From the NCBI RefSeq assembly GCF_000445065.1, contig NZ_ATHO01000040.1:1-48102 (forward strand): 48,102 bases of DNA. The letters run 5' to 3'. Both the position numbers and the translations under genes were made by a program. Numbering within the stretch: position 1 is the first letter of the stretch; each line of letters begins with the position of its first letter. This document shows, piece after piece, positions 41,522 through 48,102 of this stretch. The stretch comes from Sphingobium quisquiliarum P25 (GTDB lineage Bacteria; Pseudomonadota; Alphaproteobacteria; Sphingomonadales; Sphingomonadaceae). The notes under the pieces are model-generated. The model was not told the DNA's origin and did no database searches. It saw only the letters and a program-made list of their open reading frames with translations.

Positions 41522-42727
41522 CTAGAAATCGAGCGGCTTGTCCAATTCCTTCACCTGCCAGGGCAGGCCATGCTTGTTCAGCATGTCCATGAAGGGATCG
41601 GGATCGAACTGTTCGATGTTGAACACGCCTTCGCCCTTCCATGCGCCGGTCAGCATCAGCGCAGCGCCGATCATCGCGGGGACGCCGGTGGTGTAGCTGA
41701 CCGCCTGGTTGCCGGTTTCGGCATAGGCGTCCTCATGATCGCAGACATTGTAGACATAGACGGTCTTCTGCTGCCCGTCCTTCTGGCCGGTGGCGATGTC
41801 GCCGATGTTGGTCTTGCCCTTGGTCGTGGAACCCAGGCTCGACGGTTCAGGAAGGACGGTTTTGAGGAACTGGAGGGGGATAATCTCCTGACCGTTGTAT
41901 ATGACTGGATCGATGCGGGTCATGCCGACATTCTGGAGAACTTCCAGATGCTTGAGATAGGCGTCGCCAAAGGTCATCCAGAAGCGTATGCGTTTGATTT
42001 CAGGGTAGAATTTTGCAAGGCTTTCCAGTTCCTCATGATACATGAGGTACATATTCTTCTCGCCCACCTGATCGAAATCGAAGACCTGCTTGTGCTTGAG
42101 CGCGGGGCCTTCGACCCACTTGCCGCCTTCCCAGTGGCGCGAAGGCGCGGTGACTTCGCGGATGTTGATTTCCGGGTTGAAGTTGGTGGCGAAATGCTGG
42201 CCATGGTCGCCGCCGTTGCAATCGAGAATGTCGAGCGTGTCGATGCGGTCGAGCAGATGCTTCTTGATGTAGCTCGCGAAGACGCTCGTCACGCCTGGGT
42301 CGAAGCCGGAGCCCAGCAGCGCCATGATGCCCGCTTGCTTGAAGCGGTCATGATAGGCCCATTGCCAGCTATATTCGAACTTGGCGGTGTCGCGCGGTTC
42401 GTAATTGGCGGTGTCGAGATAGTCCGTCTTGGTCGCAAGGCAGGCGTCCATGATCGCCAGGTCCTGATAGGGGAGGGCGAGGTTCACGACCAGCCTGGGC
42501 TGGACCTTTTCTATCAGGGCGACGGTTTCTTCGACATTGTCGGCATCGACCTGGGCCACATCGATGGTGACGCCGGTGCGGGCCTTCACCGATTCGGCGA
42601 CTTTCTCGCAGGAAACGATGCGGCGGCTGGCGAGGGTGATATGGCTGAAAATATCAGGGTTCATCGCCATCTTGTGAACCGCGACAGAACCAACGCCGCC
42701 CGCGCCAATGACCAGAACCTTGCTCAA
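41522..42727 (-). CDS. Carboxy(nor)spermidine dehydrogenase, saccharopine dehydrogenase family
   Basis: 401-aa NAD(P)-dependent enzyme condensing aspartate semialdehyde with putrescine (or diaminopropane) to carboxyspermidine. Rossmann motif VLVIGAGGVGSVAVHKMAM at the N-terminus; saccharopine-dehydrogenase-family segments VNLALPYQDLAIMDACL and LLGSGFDPGVTSVFASY. Assignment as the carboxyspermidine enzyme rather than lysine saccharopine dehydrogenase rests on the nspC and decarboxylase neighbours. TTG start with GGAGCAGG upstream. First gene of the cluster, divergent from the MarR-like gene. Confidence 0.92.
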   Translation of the reverse strand: MSKVLVIGAGGVGSVAVHKMAMNPDIFSHITLASRRIVSCEKVAESVKARTGVTIDVAQVDADNVEETVALIEKVQPRLVVNLALPYQDLAIMDACLATKTDYLDTANYEPRDTAKFEYSWQWAYHDRFKQAGIMALLGSGFDPGVTSVFASYIKKHLLDRIDTLDILDCNGGDHGQHFATNFNPEINIREVTAPSRHWEGGKWVEGPALKHKQVFDFDQVGEKNMYLMYHEELESLAKFYPEIKRIRFWMTFGDAYLKHLEVLQNVGMTRIDPVIYNGQEIIPLQFLKTVLPEPSSLGSTTKGKTNIGDIATGQKDGQQKTVYVYNVCDHEDAYAETGNQAVSYTTGVPAMIGAALMLTGAWKGEGVFNIEQFDPDPFMDMLNKHGLPWQVKELDKPLDF

Positions 42728-42852
42728 TTACCTGCTCCATAGCTGCACCGCGCCGGATGCGCGAAAGCGCCCATATAGGGAGTCAGCGTTACAGCGCAAA
42801 GTCAGACATGAGGCGAAGCTGGCCATCCGCCCGCGCCGGGCAAATCAACGCC

Positions 42853-42867
42853 ATCAATCAATCAATC
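42853..42867. repeat. Short ATCA tandem repeat
   Basis: ATCA repeated three and a half times (42853-42867) in the 204-nt region between the dehydrogenase and MarR-like starts. It is small and possibly slippage-prone, or by chance; no other gene is seen in this gap, which also has GAGTC and GATTC sites. Confidence 0.35.
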
Positions 42868-42931
42868 CGCACGCCAGAGGAACCCGGAACGATTCGACAA
42901 GCGGCGAATTGAAGCTGTGGAGTGCAGCAAG

Positions 42932-43330
42932 ATGCCAGATATCCATTCTGATCCCGGAAAGGCGGATACCGGCGCAGATCGCAGGCCGCTTGTCGCCGCG
43001 GAGTTGTTGCTGACGCTTGTCCGATCCCGCCGCTATCATCTTGAAGAATTGGTGGACGGGGACGGCCCGTTCTGGATTTCGATCGGCTTGTTCATCAATG
43101 ATGAGTATGGCGTTGAAACCGGCCTTGAACGGGTAATCGACTTTGCCGACGAGTCGATCGAGACAAGCCGGGCGATGCTGAAAATGATGATCGAGCGCGG
43201 CTTCGTGCAGCGATATATCACCAGCGCGCAGGAGGAAGCATACCGGCTGACGCCCAACTACTCCATGTCGTTCGGCCGTTTTCTACAGCGCCAGTTCGAT
43301 CATATGAAATCAGCGTGCGGCGCGATGTGA
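42932..43330 (+). CDS. MarR-like winged-helix protein
   Basis: 132 aa. Predicted winged helix: a helix pair LLLTLVRSRRYHLEEL, then WISIGLFINDEYGVETGLERVIDFADESIETSRAMLKMMIERGFVQ (recognition region and linker) and RLTPNYSMSFGRFLQRQFDHM. The layout resembles small MarR-type regulators found in sphingomonads, with EYRLTP-like wing sequence YRLTPNY. Ligand and targets unknown; the divergent polyamine cluster is one candidate. The ATG at 42932 follows GGAG with 9-nt spacing; a GTG at 42917 is less likely. Confidence 0.7.
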   Translation: MPDIHSDPGKADTGADRRPLVAAELLLTLVRSRRYHLEELVDGDGPFWISIGLFINDEYGVETGLERVIDFADESIETSRAMLKMMIERGFVQRYITSAQEEAYRLTPNYSMSFGRFLQRQFDHMKSACGAM

Positions 43331-43351
43331 AGCACAAGAATGGCTGAGCGG

Positions 43352-43699
43352 TCAGAAGCTCGCGCCGTCTACCCTGTTGATCCTGAGCGCATCGATGTCG
43401 ATGTCCGGCACGCAGCGCAGGTTGATGGCGCGCATGGGGCCGTTGGGGGATTCTGCCAAAGCAAAGGCCTGAGCGCCGCAGGTGGCGCAGAATTGATGCG
43501 TGATCTTGTGCTTGTAGAATTGATAGCTGGTAAGCCCGTCGCCGCCGCTTTCGAGGGTGAACTGATCGGCGGGCACGAAGGTCAGCAGAAAGCCCTTCCG
43601 GCGGCAGTGCGAGCAGTTGCAGCTCATCGCCTCGTCCGGCGCGTCACCGGTCACGGTGAAGGTGACAGCGCCGCAATGGCAGCTTCCGGCGTAGGACAT
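43352..43699 (-). CDS. GFA family (CENP-V/GFA domain) zinc protein
   Basis: 115-aa protein of the glutathione-dependent formaldehyde-activating enzyme family (CENP-V/GFA domain). Zinc-site cysteines: SCHCGAV (C-x-C), SCNCSHCRRKG and FCATCGAQAF. Only some family members truly act on S-hydroxymethylglutathione, so function is uncertain. Convergent with the MarR-like gene; ATG at 43699. Confidence 0.9.
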   Translation of the reverse strand: MSYAGSCHCGAVTFTVTGDAPDEAMSCNCSHCRRKGFLLTFVPADQFTLESGGDGLTSYQFYKHKITHQFCATCGAQAFALAESPNGPMRAINLRCVPDIDIDALRINRVDGASF

Positions 43700-43943
43700 T
43701 TATAAGCTCCTCTCATATCTGGACGCGAATAGAGAGCCATGGGCCAGCGGCAATCAAGGGAAATGATGCGCCGCGTGGGACCAGAAGGGGGAAATGTCCG
43801 GCTTTTCCTTTTTCGCCGGTGCAGCTTAGGGCTTATGCTCCCCCGGAATGGCCGGTTATGGCCAAGGATATACCCCTTGATAGCAGTGCGGCCCTGATCC
43901 GCGCCATGATAGCTTCGCCTTCCACAGTGCGAAGGAGGCCGCC

Positions 43944-44234
43944 TTGTCAGAGGAACCCACTCCCATTTCAGGCGCAGAAGACAGGCGCGATTTCCTGAAG
44001 AGTTGCGGGCGTTTTGCCGTCACCCTTCCGCCCGCCGTCACCATATTGCTGTCGATGTCGCTGTCTTCCGAAGCGATCGCCAAGTCCGGCGGTGGTGGCG
44101 GCGGGGGCGGTCCGAAGGGTAATAATGGCCTGGGCAACGGCCCTGACCCGCAGCCGCCCGGCAACCCCCGGATCAACGACGGGCCGGGCACCAGCCCCGG
44201 CAATCCCGGCAATCGCAAACAGGTTGAGCGCTGA
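43944..44234 (+). CDS. Small Tat-like glycine-rich protein, putative modification substrate
   Basis: 96 aa, starting with TTG after a perfect AAGGAGG ribosome site. An N-terminal segment has a twin-arginine-like motif EDRRDFLKSCG, a moderately hydrophobic stretch (AVTLPPAVTILLSMSLS) and a cleavage-like SEAIA/KS near residue 47. The remaining 50 residues are low-complexity Gly/Pro/Asn: a run of eight Gly, then PKGNNGLGNGPDPQPPGNP and a basic C-terminus. No family recognised with certainty. It is the first gene of the cassette with the HprK-like kinase and nucleotidyltransferase, and is the obvious candidate for their substrate or carrier. Confidence 0.75.
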   Translation: MSEEPTPISGAEDRRDFLKSCGRFAVTLPPAVTILLSMSLSSEAIAKSGGGGGGGGPKGNNGLGNGPDPQPPGNPRINDGPGTSPGNPGNRKQVER

Positions 44235-44267
44235 ATGACCCCCTGGTTCGACGGCCGGTGCGGATGA
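44235..44267 (+). other. Ten-codon coupling frame between substrate and kinase genes
   Basis: An ATG directly abuts the stop of the 96-aa gene, reads ten codons (MTPWFDGRCG), and its TGA overlaps the kinase ATG at 44264 as ATGA. There is no ribosome site of its own. It would let ribosomes finishing the small gene reinitiate and reach the kinase, which otherwise has a weak ribosome site. A coupling device is inferred; it may be fortuitous. Confidence 0.3.
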
Positions 44268-45367
44268 TGCTGCGTTTGTCCCATGGCACATCCATCGTCT
44301 TCATCGACGGCCAGCCGCTCATCTTTTCCTCCGGCAGCCAGTCGCTGCTGGGGATGAACCAGATTGCTGGCTATGTGGGATGCCGGCTGGAGGAAGGCAT
44401 TCCCTTCGCCCAACTGGCGCAGGAGGTGCTGGAACGCGGCTTTGCCGAACCACGGGCGATGCTGCGCGCGGTACTGGCGAACTGGTCCCTGCGCGGGCTG
44501 GTGAATGCGTGCGACCCGCCGCCATCGTCCCGGCCCTTGTCCGTGCAGCGCATCGCTATTGGCGGCGTGCGTTTCGCGCTGCGCCATCACGACCGGGTCC
44601 TCGCCGCGCGCGTGGCCCCGCTTTTCACCCATCTGGAAACAGGCGGCGACGCCGCCGCCATCACCTATGACCTGTGGCAGGATGACGGCATGGCCTGCCT
44701 CAGCCGCGATGGCGAGCCCGCATCCGTCATGCAAGTGGCGCAGGCCGCGCCCGTCATCAAGGCCAGGATCGCCGATGATATCCTGAAATCCCCGGTCTGG
44801 CTGCTGGCGCTTCATGCCGGTTGCCTGCACCGGAACGGCAAGGCCCTGCTGATCCTGGGAGAACCGGGGGCGGGGAAGACGACGCTTACCTCGTGGTTGA
44901 CGGGGCAGGGTTTCGTTTATGGCGGCGACGACATCACCGTGGCCGGTGACGATGGCAGGGTGACGGGATTGCCCTTCCTGCCATCGGTGAAGTCTGGCGC
45001 GTGGAAGCTGCTGGCCCCGGTTTACGAGGATCTGTCGCGCCTGCCGGTGCATGTCCGCCCCGACCGCAGGCGCGTGCGCTTTCCGGCGCCGCGCGAAATG
45101 GCTGGCGGCGCGCCTGCCAGGATCGGCTGGATCGTGAAGCTGCGCCGATCCCGCTCCGGTCCCGCGCGGCTTGAGGAGATGCCTTCAGCGGTGGCGCTGA
45201 AACATCTTCTGGCCGAAGCGACGTCACGCAGCCGGGGCATGGCCCGTCCGTCGCTCGACGTCATGATAGCGGCCGCCGCCGCAGCACGGTGCTGCGAACT
45301 TCATTATACACGGCTTGACGATGCGTCGCGGCTGCTGAAGCTGATGTGCGACGATGAACCGGCTTGA
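44264..45367 (+). CDS. HprK-related kinase with N-terminal PqqD-like domain
   Basis: 367 aa. Residues about 5-82 look like a PqqD/RRE-type peptide-binding domain (VFIDGQPLIFSSGSQSLLGMNQIA, then helices ending LRGLVNA). The C-terminal part is HPr-kinase-like: P-loop GEPGAGKTTL at about 199-208 and GDDITV matching the HprK ADD strand. HprK homologues in peptide clusters phosphorylate serines of precursor peptides. Start ATG 44264 (ATGA overlap with the ten-codon frame); a GTG at 44258 and an ATG at 44267 are alternatives. Overlaps the nucleotidyltransferase gene by 14 nt. Confidence 0.8.
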   Translation: MMLRLSHGTSIVFIDGQPLIFSSGSQSLLGMNQIAGYVGCRLEEGIPFAQLAQEVLERGFAEPRAMLRAVLANWSLRGLVNACDPPPSSRPLSVQRIAIGGVRFALRHHDRVLAARVAPLFTHLETGGDAAAITYDLWQDDGMACLSRDGEPASVMQVAQAAPVIKARIADDILKSPVWLLALHAGCLHRNGKALLILGEPGAGKTTLTSWLTGQGFVYGGDDITVAGDDGRVTGLPFLPSVKSGAWKLLAPVYEDLSRLPVHVRPDRRRVRFPAPREMAGGAPARIGWIVKLRRSRSGPARLEEMPSAVALKHLLAEATSRSRGMARPSLDVMIAAAAAARCCELHYTRLDDASRLLKLMCDDEPA

Positions 45368-46433
45368 TCATCTGCGCGGCCTGCTCGCCTGCCTGAATGG
45401 AGAGATGCCGGAAAGCCGGGATTGGACGGGCATCATCCAGATCGCCAATCATGCGCTGTGCACGCCGATGGTGGCGAGCCGGTTGCAGCAGGCCGGAGTT
45501 TTTTCCGCGCTGCCCGATGACCTGCAACGCTTCCTGCGGGAAATCCAGTCGCGCAATGCGGAAAGGAACCGGCGGCTTTTCGAGCAACTGGACGAGGCGG
45601 CGGCGCATTTGAATGCGATCGGCGTGCAGCCCGCATTGCTCAAGGGAACTGCCTGGCTGGCGAGCGTGGATGCAGCGCAACGCCCGGACCGCCTGATCAC
45701 CGACCTGGACCTGATGGTTCCGGCGCGCGATTTCGGCCGCGCGGTGGAGCAATTGACCTGCGCGGGCTACAGGCTGGACACGCAGTTGGTGCGCTCCGGC
45801 ATACCCGTTGTGCTTCTGCGGCCGGAGGATGCGGGAACGGTCGACCTGCACGGCGAATATGGCGGGGCGACGACGCTGCGCTTCTGCCATGATGATGTAG
45901 CTGCCGACGGGTCGCTCCGGCATCTGGAGCGCGGCGGCGTGATCCTACCCTCGCCGGTCGCCAGCATGGCCATCCTGCTGCTGCACGATCAGTTGAAGGG
46001 CCGGGATTATCTGAGGGGACGGATCGACCTTCGGCACCTGCTGGACATGCAGGCGCTGGCGGCGGGGTTCGGCGATGCCGAATGGGAGCGGCTGGAGCGG
46101 CTGTTCGCAACCGGCTACGCACGGGCGGCGGCGCGGACGCAACTGCTGACCGCGCACAGGCTGCTGAAGATGGAAGTGCCCGGTTCTGTTGTCTGCGACA
46201 GGCGTGCGAGGCTGCAATATCGGCGGCGGTTGATGCAGATACGCTGGCCCAGGATCGCGCTGCCGCTGACGATGCTGTCGCTGCTCGACCCGCAATATCT
46301 TGCCGCCCGCCGGTCCTGGAAACGGGCGGAGGCGGGCCTGCCGTCCGGCGGCGATCGCAAGGCGCGCGCATGGCTCCCCCGGCGGGCGAGCGTCGCGCGG
46401 CTGTTGAGCTGGAAGGAAGTGGGGAAGATCTGA
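45354..46433 (+). CDS. NTP_transf_5-type nucleotidyltransferase
   Basis: 359-aa protein of the uncharacterised nucleotidyltransferase family PF14907. N-terminal helical part, then the family signature LLKGTAWLA (about 95-103) and the metal-binding pair in LITDLDLMVPA (Asp117, Asp119), followed by VDLHGEY. C-terminal helical domain with basic tail. Related proteins occur in peptide-modification and polysaccharide clusters. The 14-nt overlap with the kinase gene shows co-translation. The substrate is unknown: AMP or other NMP transfer to a peptide, or to a small molecule, are both possible. Confidence 0.85.
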   Translation: MNRLDHLRGLLACLNGEMPESRDWTGIIQIANHALCTPMVASRLQQAGVFSALPDDLQRFLREIQSRNAERNRRLFEQLDEAAAHLNAIGVQPALLKGTAWLASVDAAQRPDRLITDLDLMVPARDFGRAVEQLTCAGYRLDTQLVRSGIPVVLLRPEDAGTVDLHGEYGGATTLRFCHDDVAADGSLRHLERGGVILPSPVASMAILLLHDQLKGRDYLRGRIDLRHLLDMQALAAGFGDAEWERLERLFATGYARAAARTQLLTAHRLLKMEVPGSVVCDRRARLQYRRRLMQIRWPRIALPLTMLSLLDPQYLAARRSWKRAEAGLPSGGDRKARAWLPRRASVARLLSWKEVGKI

Positions 46434-46446
46434 CCCGGCTGGCCCA

Positions 46447-48030
46447 TCAACTGACGAGCCGTTTCAATCCTTCCACCGTGTCGGCTTCGCTGGCGGGCTT
46501 GTCGCGGCGGATGCGCGCGATGCGGGGAAAGCGCATGGCGAGGCCGGACTTGTGCCGCTTGCTGTCGTGGATGCTGTCGAAGGCGACTTCCAGCACCAGC
46601 GACTTTTCCACCTCTCGCACGGGGCCGAAGCGGTTGACCGTATTGGTTCGCACGAAGCGGTCGAGCCATTTCAGTTCCTCGTCGGTGAAGCCCGAATAGG
46701 CCTTGCCGACCGGCAGCAACTCGCCATCCGGCGTCCAGCAGCCGAAGGTATAGTCCGAATAGAAGGACGAACGCTTGCCGTGGCCGCGCTGGGCATACAT
46801 CATGACGCAGTCCGCCGTCAGCGGATCACGTTTCCATTTGTACCAGAGCGCCGCCTTGCGCCCGGCCACATAGGGGCTGTCGCGCCGCTTGAGCATCACG
46901 CCTTCGATCGCGGCGTCGCGCGCCCCTGCGCGGATGTCGGCGAGGGTTTCGAAATCGGTCGCTTCGATAAGGGCGGAAAGGTCGAAGCGATCGGGGTCTA
47001 GCGCTGGGACCAAAGCCTCCAGACGGGGGCGGCGCTGTTCCCATGGCAGGGCGCGCAGGTCTTCATCGGCGTGGAGCAATATGTCGTACAGGCGGACGAA
47101 GGCGGGATAGTCGCTCATCATCTTCGCCGTCACCGCCTTTCGTCCCAGCCGCTGCTGAAGCGCGTTGAAGCTGGCCGCTTCCCCGCCCTGGAACTCGCCC
47201 CTGACCAGCAGTTCGCCGTCAAGGACCGCGTGGGCGGTGAAGGCCTCTGCGATCTCCGGGAAGCTGCCGGTGATGTCGTCCCCGGCGCGGCTGTAGAGGC
47301 GGGTTTCGCGGCCGGTGCCGACGATCTGGACGCGGATGCCGTCCCACTTCCATTCGGCGGCATAGTCGGCCAGGTCGACGCTGTCCGCCTCCAGCGGATG
47401 GGCGAGCATGAACGGCCGGAAGAAGGGCGTGCCAGCCGGATCGGGGCGGCCTGACCTGCCCTCGGCCCAATCGAACAGGGCGGCATAGGGCGGCGTCAGG
47501 GCGTGCCAGCATTCCTCCACATCGTCGACGTCCAGGTTGAAGGCCTGGGCAAAGCCGGTCTTGGCAAGGCGGGCGGAGATGCCGACGCGCAGGCCGCCGG
47601 TGGCGAGCTTCAGCAGGGCGAAGCGGCCGGAGGCGTCGAGATGGTCCATCATCTGAGCGAGCGTCGCCGGGGCGGCCGCCCGGCTGACGCCGTGCAGGCG
47701 ATCGACGATGGCGGACAGGGTGAGCGATCCGTCATCTATCTCGGCCGGCTGGTCTTCCCGCTTGGGCCAGAGGAGGGCGACGGTTTCGGCAAGGTCGCCG
47801 ACATAGTCGCGGCTCATTTCGAAGAGGACGGGATCGGTGCGGGCGCGGATCATCTCTCCGATGGCGGAGGCCTTGACCGCCTTGATATCAAGATTGCCGG
47901 TGAGCGCGGCAAGCGCCCAGCCGCGATCCGGATCGGGCGCGGACGCCATATAGTTGGCGATAAGGTCGAGCTTTCCGTTGCGGGAACGGGTGTAGACGAG
48001 GCCGTCGAGCAGTTGGGAGAATTGCCTCAT
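46447..48030 (-). CDS. Cisplatin-response ATP-dependent DNA ligase
   Basis: 527-aa ATP-dependent DNA ligase of the bacterial LigC-type, annotated in relatives as cisplatin damage response ligase. An N-terminal DNA-binding domain (about 1-190) is followed by motif I EWKWDGIRVQ with adenylated Lys228, AVLDGELLV (motif III), EGVMLKRRDSPY (motif IV) and LWYKWKRDPL (motif V), then the OB-fold. In relatives it is operonic with an exonuclease and a DEXH helicase; those would lie upstream, beyond the window edge. Convergent with the nucleotidyltransferase gene (13-nt gap). Confidence 0.95.
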   Translation of the reverse strand: MRQFSQLLDGLVYTRSRNGKLDLIANYMASAPDPDRGWALAALTGNLDIKAVKASAIGEMIRARTDPVLFEMSRDYVGDLAETVALLWPKREDQPAEIDDGSLTLSAIVDRLHGVSRAAAPATLAQMMDHLDASGRFALLKLATGGLRVGISARLAKTGFAQAFNLDVDDVEECWHALTPPYAALFDWAEGRSGRPDPAGTPFFRPFMLAHPLEADSVDLADYAAEWKWDGIRVQIVGTGRETRLYSRAGDDITGSFPEIAEAFTAHAVLDGELLVRGEFQGGEAASFNALQQRLGRKAVTAKMMSDYPAFVRLYDILLHADEDLRALPWEQRRPRLEALVPALDPDRFDLSALIEATDFETLADIRAGARDAAIEGVMLKRRDSPYVAGRKAALWYKWKRDPLTADCVMMYAQRGHGKRSSFYSDYTFGCWTPDGELLPVGKAYSGFTDEELKWLDRFVRTNTVNRFGPVREVEKSLVLEVAFDSIHDSKRHKSGLAMRFPRIARIRRDKPASEADTVEGLKRLVS

Positions 48031-48039
48031 CTTCCGCCT

Positions 48040-48102
48040 CCGTTCGTTTCGGGCGAAGTCGAGAAATGCGGAGAGCTGACATATCGTTTCTCGACTTCGC
48101 TC
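48040..48102. repeat. Dispersed palindromic repeat, copy 2 (truncated by window end)
   Basis: GGGCGAAGTCGAGAAA (48051-48066) and TTTCTCGACTTCGCTC (48087-48102) form an inverted repeat with one mismatch around a 20-nt centre. The outer CCGTTCG flank starts at 48040, and the matching outer right flank would fall beyond 48102. It shares ends with the element at 41484-41509. Located just upstream of the ligase ATG. Confidence 0.6.

Noticed and set aside
43798..43821. CCGGC/GCCGG hairpin upstream of the cassette as an operator or terminator
   Set aside because: A 5-bp stem with a pyrimidine loop is common by chance in GC-rich DNA, and no flanking T-tract supports a terminator.
43944..46433. Calling the cassette a lasso-peptide cluster
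   Set aside because: No asparagine-synthase-like cyclase, B2 protease or ABC exporter is present, and the small protein lacks the Thr at the penultimate leader position and a clear core with an acidic ring residue.

Overview
The window is a 48.1-kb, GC-rich, densely packed chromosomal segment of an alphaproteobacterium. The gene set points to the sphingomonad group (Sphingobium, Novosphingobium or Sphingopyxis-like): a CtrA cell-cycle regulator, UPF0262, DUF2093, DUF934 and DUF2849 proteins, the cisplatin-response ATP-dependent DNA ligase, and many TTG and GTG starts. It carries a carboxyspermidine-type polyamine route. That would fit the spermidine-containing genera better than Sphingomonas in the strict sense, but this is an inference from chemotaxonomy. 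I saw no tRNA, rRNA, CRISPR array, transposase or phage gene. Apart from short palindromic repeats and one small cassette, the region is core chromosome.

Layout. 81-2524: wrbA and a pirin gene, divergent from a LysR regulator. 2730-3437: ctrA, with a promoter holding four GANTC sites and a CtrA box. 3449-6511 (minus): an operon with UPF0262, a catalytically degenerate GH25-like protein, cdd, dcd and a PPP-type phosphatase. 6631-8532: dnaB, convergent with a MAPEG protein. 8777-12708 (minus): assimilatory sulfate reduction (uroporphyrinogen methyltransferase, DUF2849, cysI, DUF934, cysH). 12840-14273: astD. 14453-18164 (plus): alpha/beta hydrolase, glycosyltransferase, nitronate monooxygenase, DUF2093. 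18165-19086: mostly non-coding, with two candidate small proteins. 19087-21033 (minus): purU and a DUF1338 oxygenase. 21116-24873: a SPOR/Sel1 protein divergent from a ParA / ribbon-helix-helix / SPOR-lipoprotein operon, with two CtrA-like boxes between them. 24917-29082 (minus): radical SAM protein, moaB, lytic transglycosylase and a UDG-like protein. 29210-38836 (plus): ETF-ubiquinone oxidoreductase, then a chain of tightly spaced or overlapping genes (TPR protein, ispE, N-formylglutamate amidohydrolase family, ilvD, lipoprotein, nnr, RNA methyltransferase). 38904-42727 (minus): a three-gene polyamine cluster. The decarboxylase start is sequestered in a leader RNA that also encodes an 18-codon peptide. 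42932-43699: a small MarR-like regulator and a GFA-family protein. 43944-46433 (plus): a compact cassette of a short Tat-like glycine-rich protein, a PqqD-like/HprK-like kinase fusion and an NTP_transf_5 nucleotidyltransferase. 46447-48030 (minus): the DNA ligase.

The best candidate for an undescribed system is the cassette at 43944-46433. It has the logic of a peptide- or protein-modification system: a small secreted-looking substrate, a recognition-domain kinase and a nucleotidyltransferase. It relates to the little-studied HprK-related kinase cassettes and recalls lasso-peptide kinases, but no cyclase or protease is next to it. The second candidate is cell-cycle wiring: ctrA and the ParA/RHH/SPOR locus both carry CtrA-type boxes. 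The third is the decarboxylase leader, where a 10-bp stem buries the ribosome binding site inside a small upstream reading frame.
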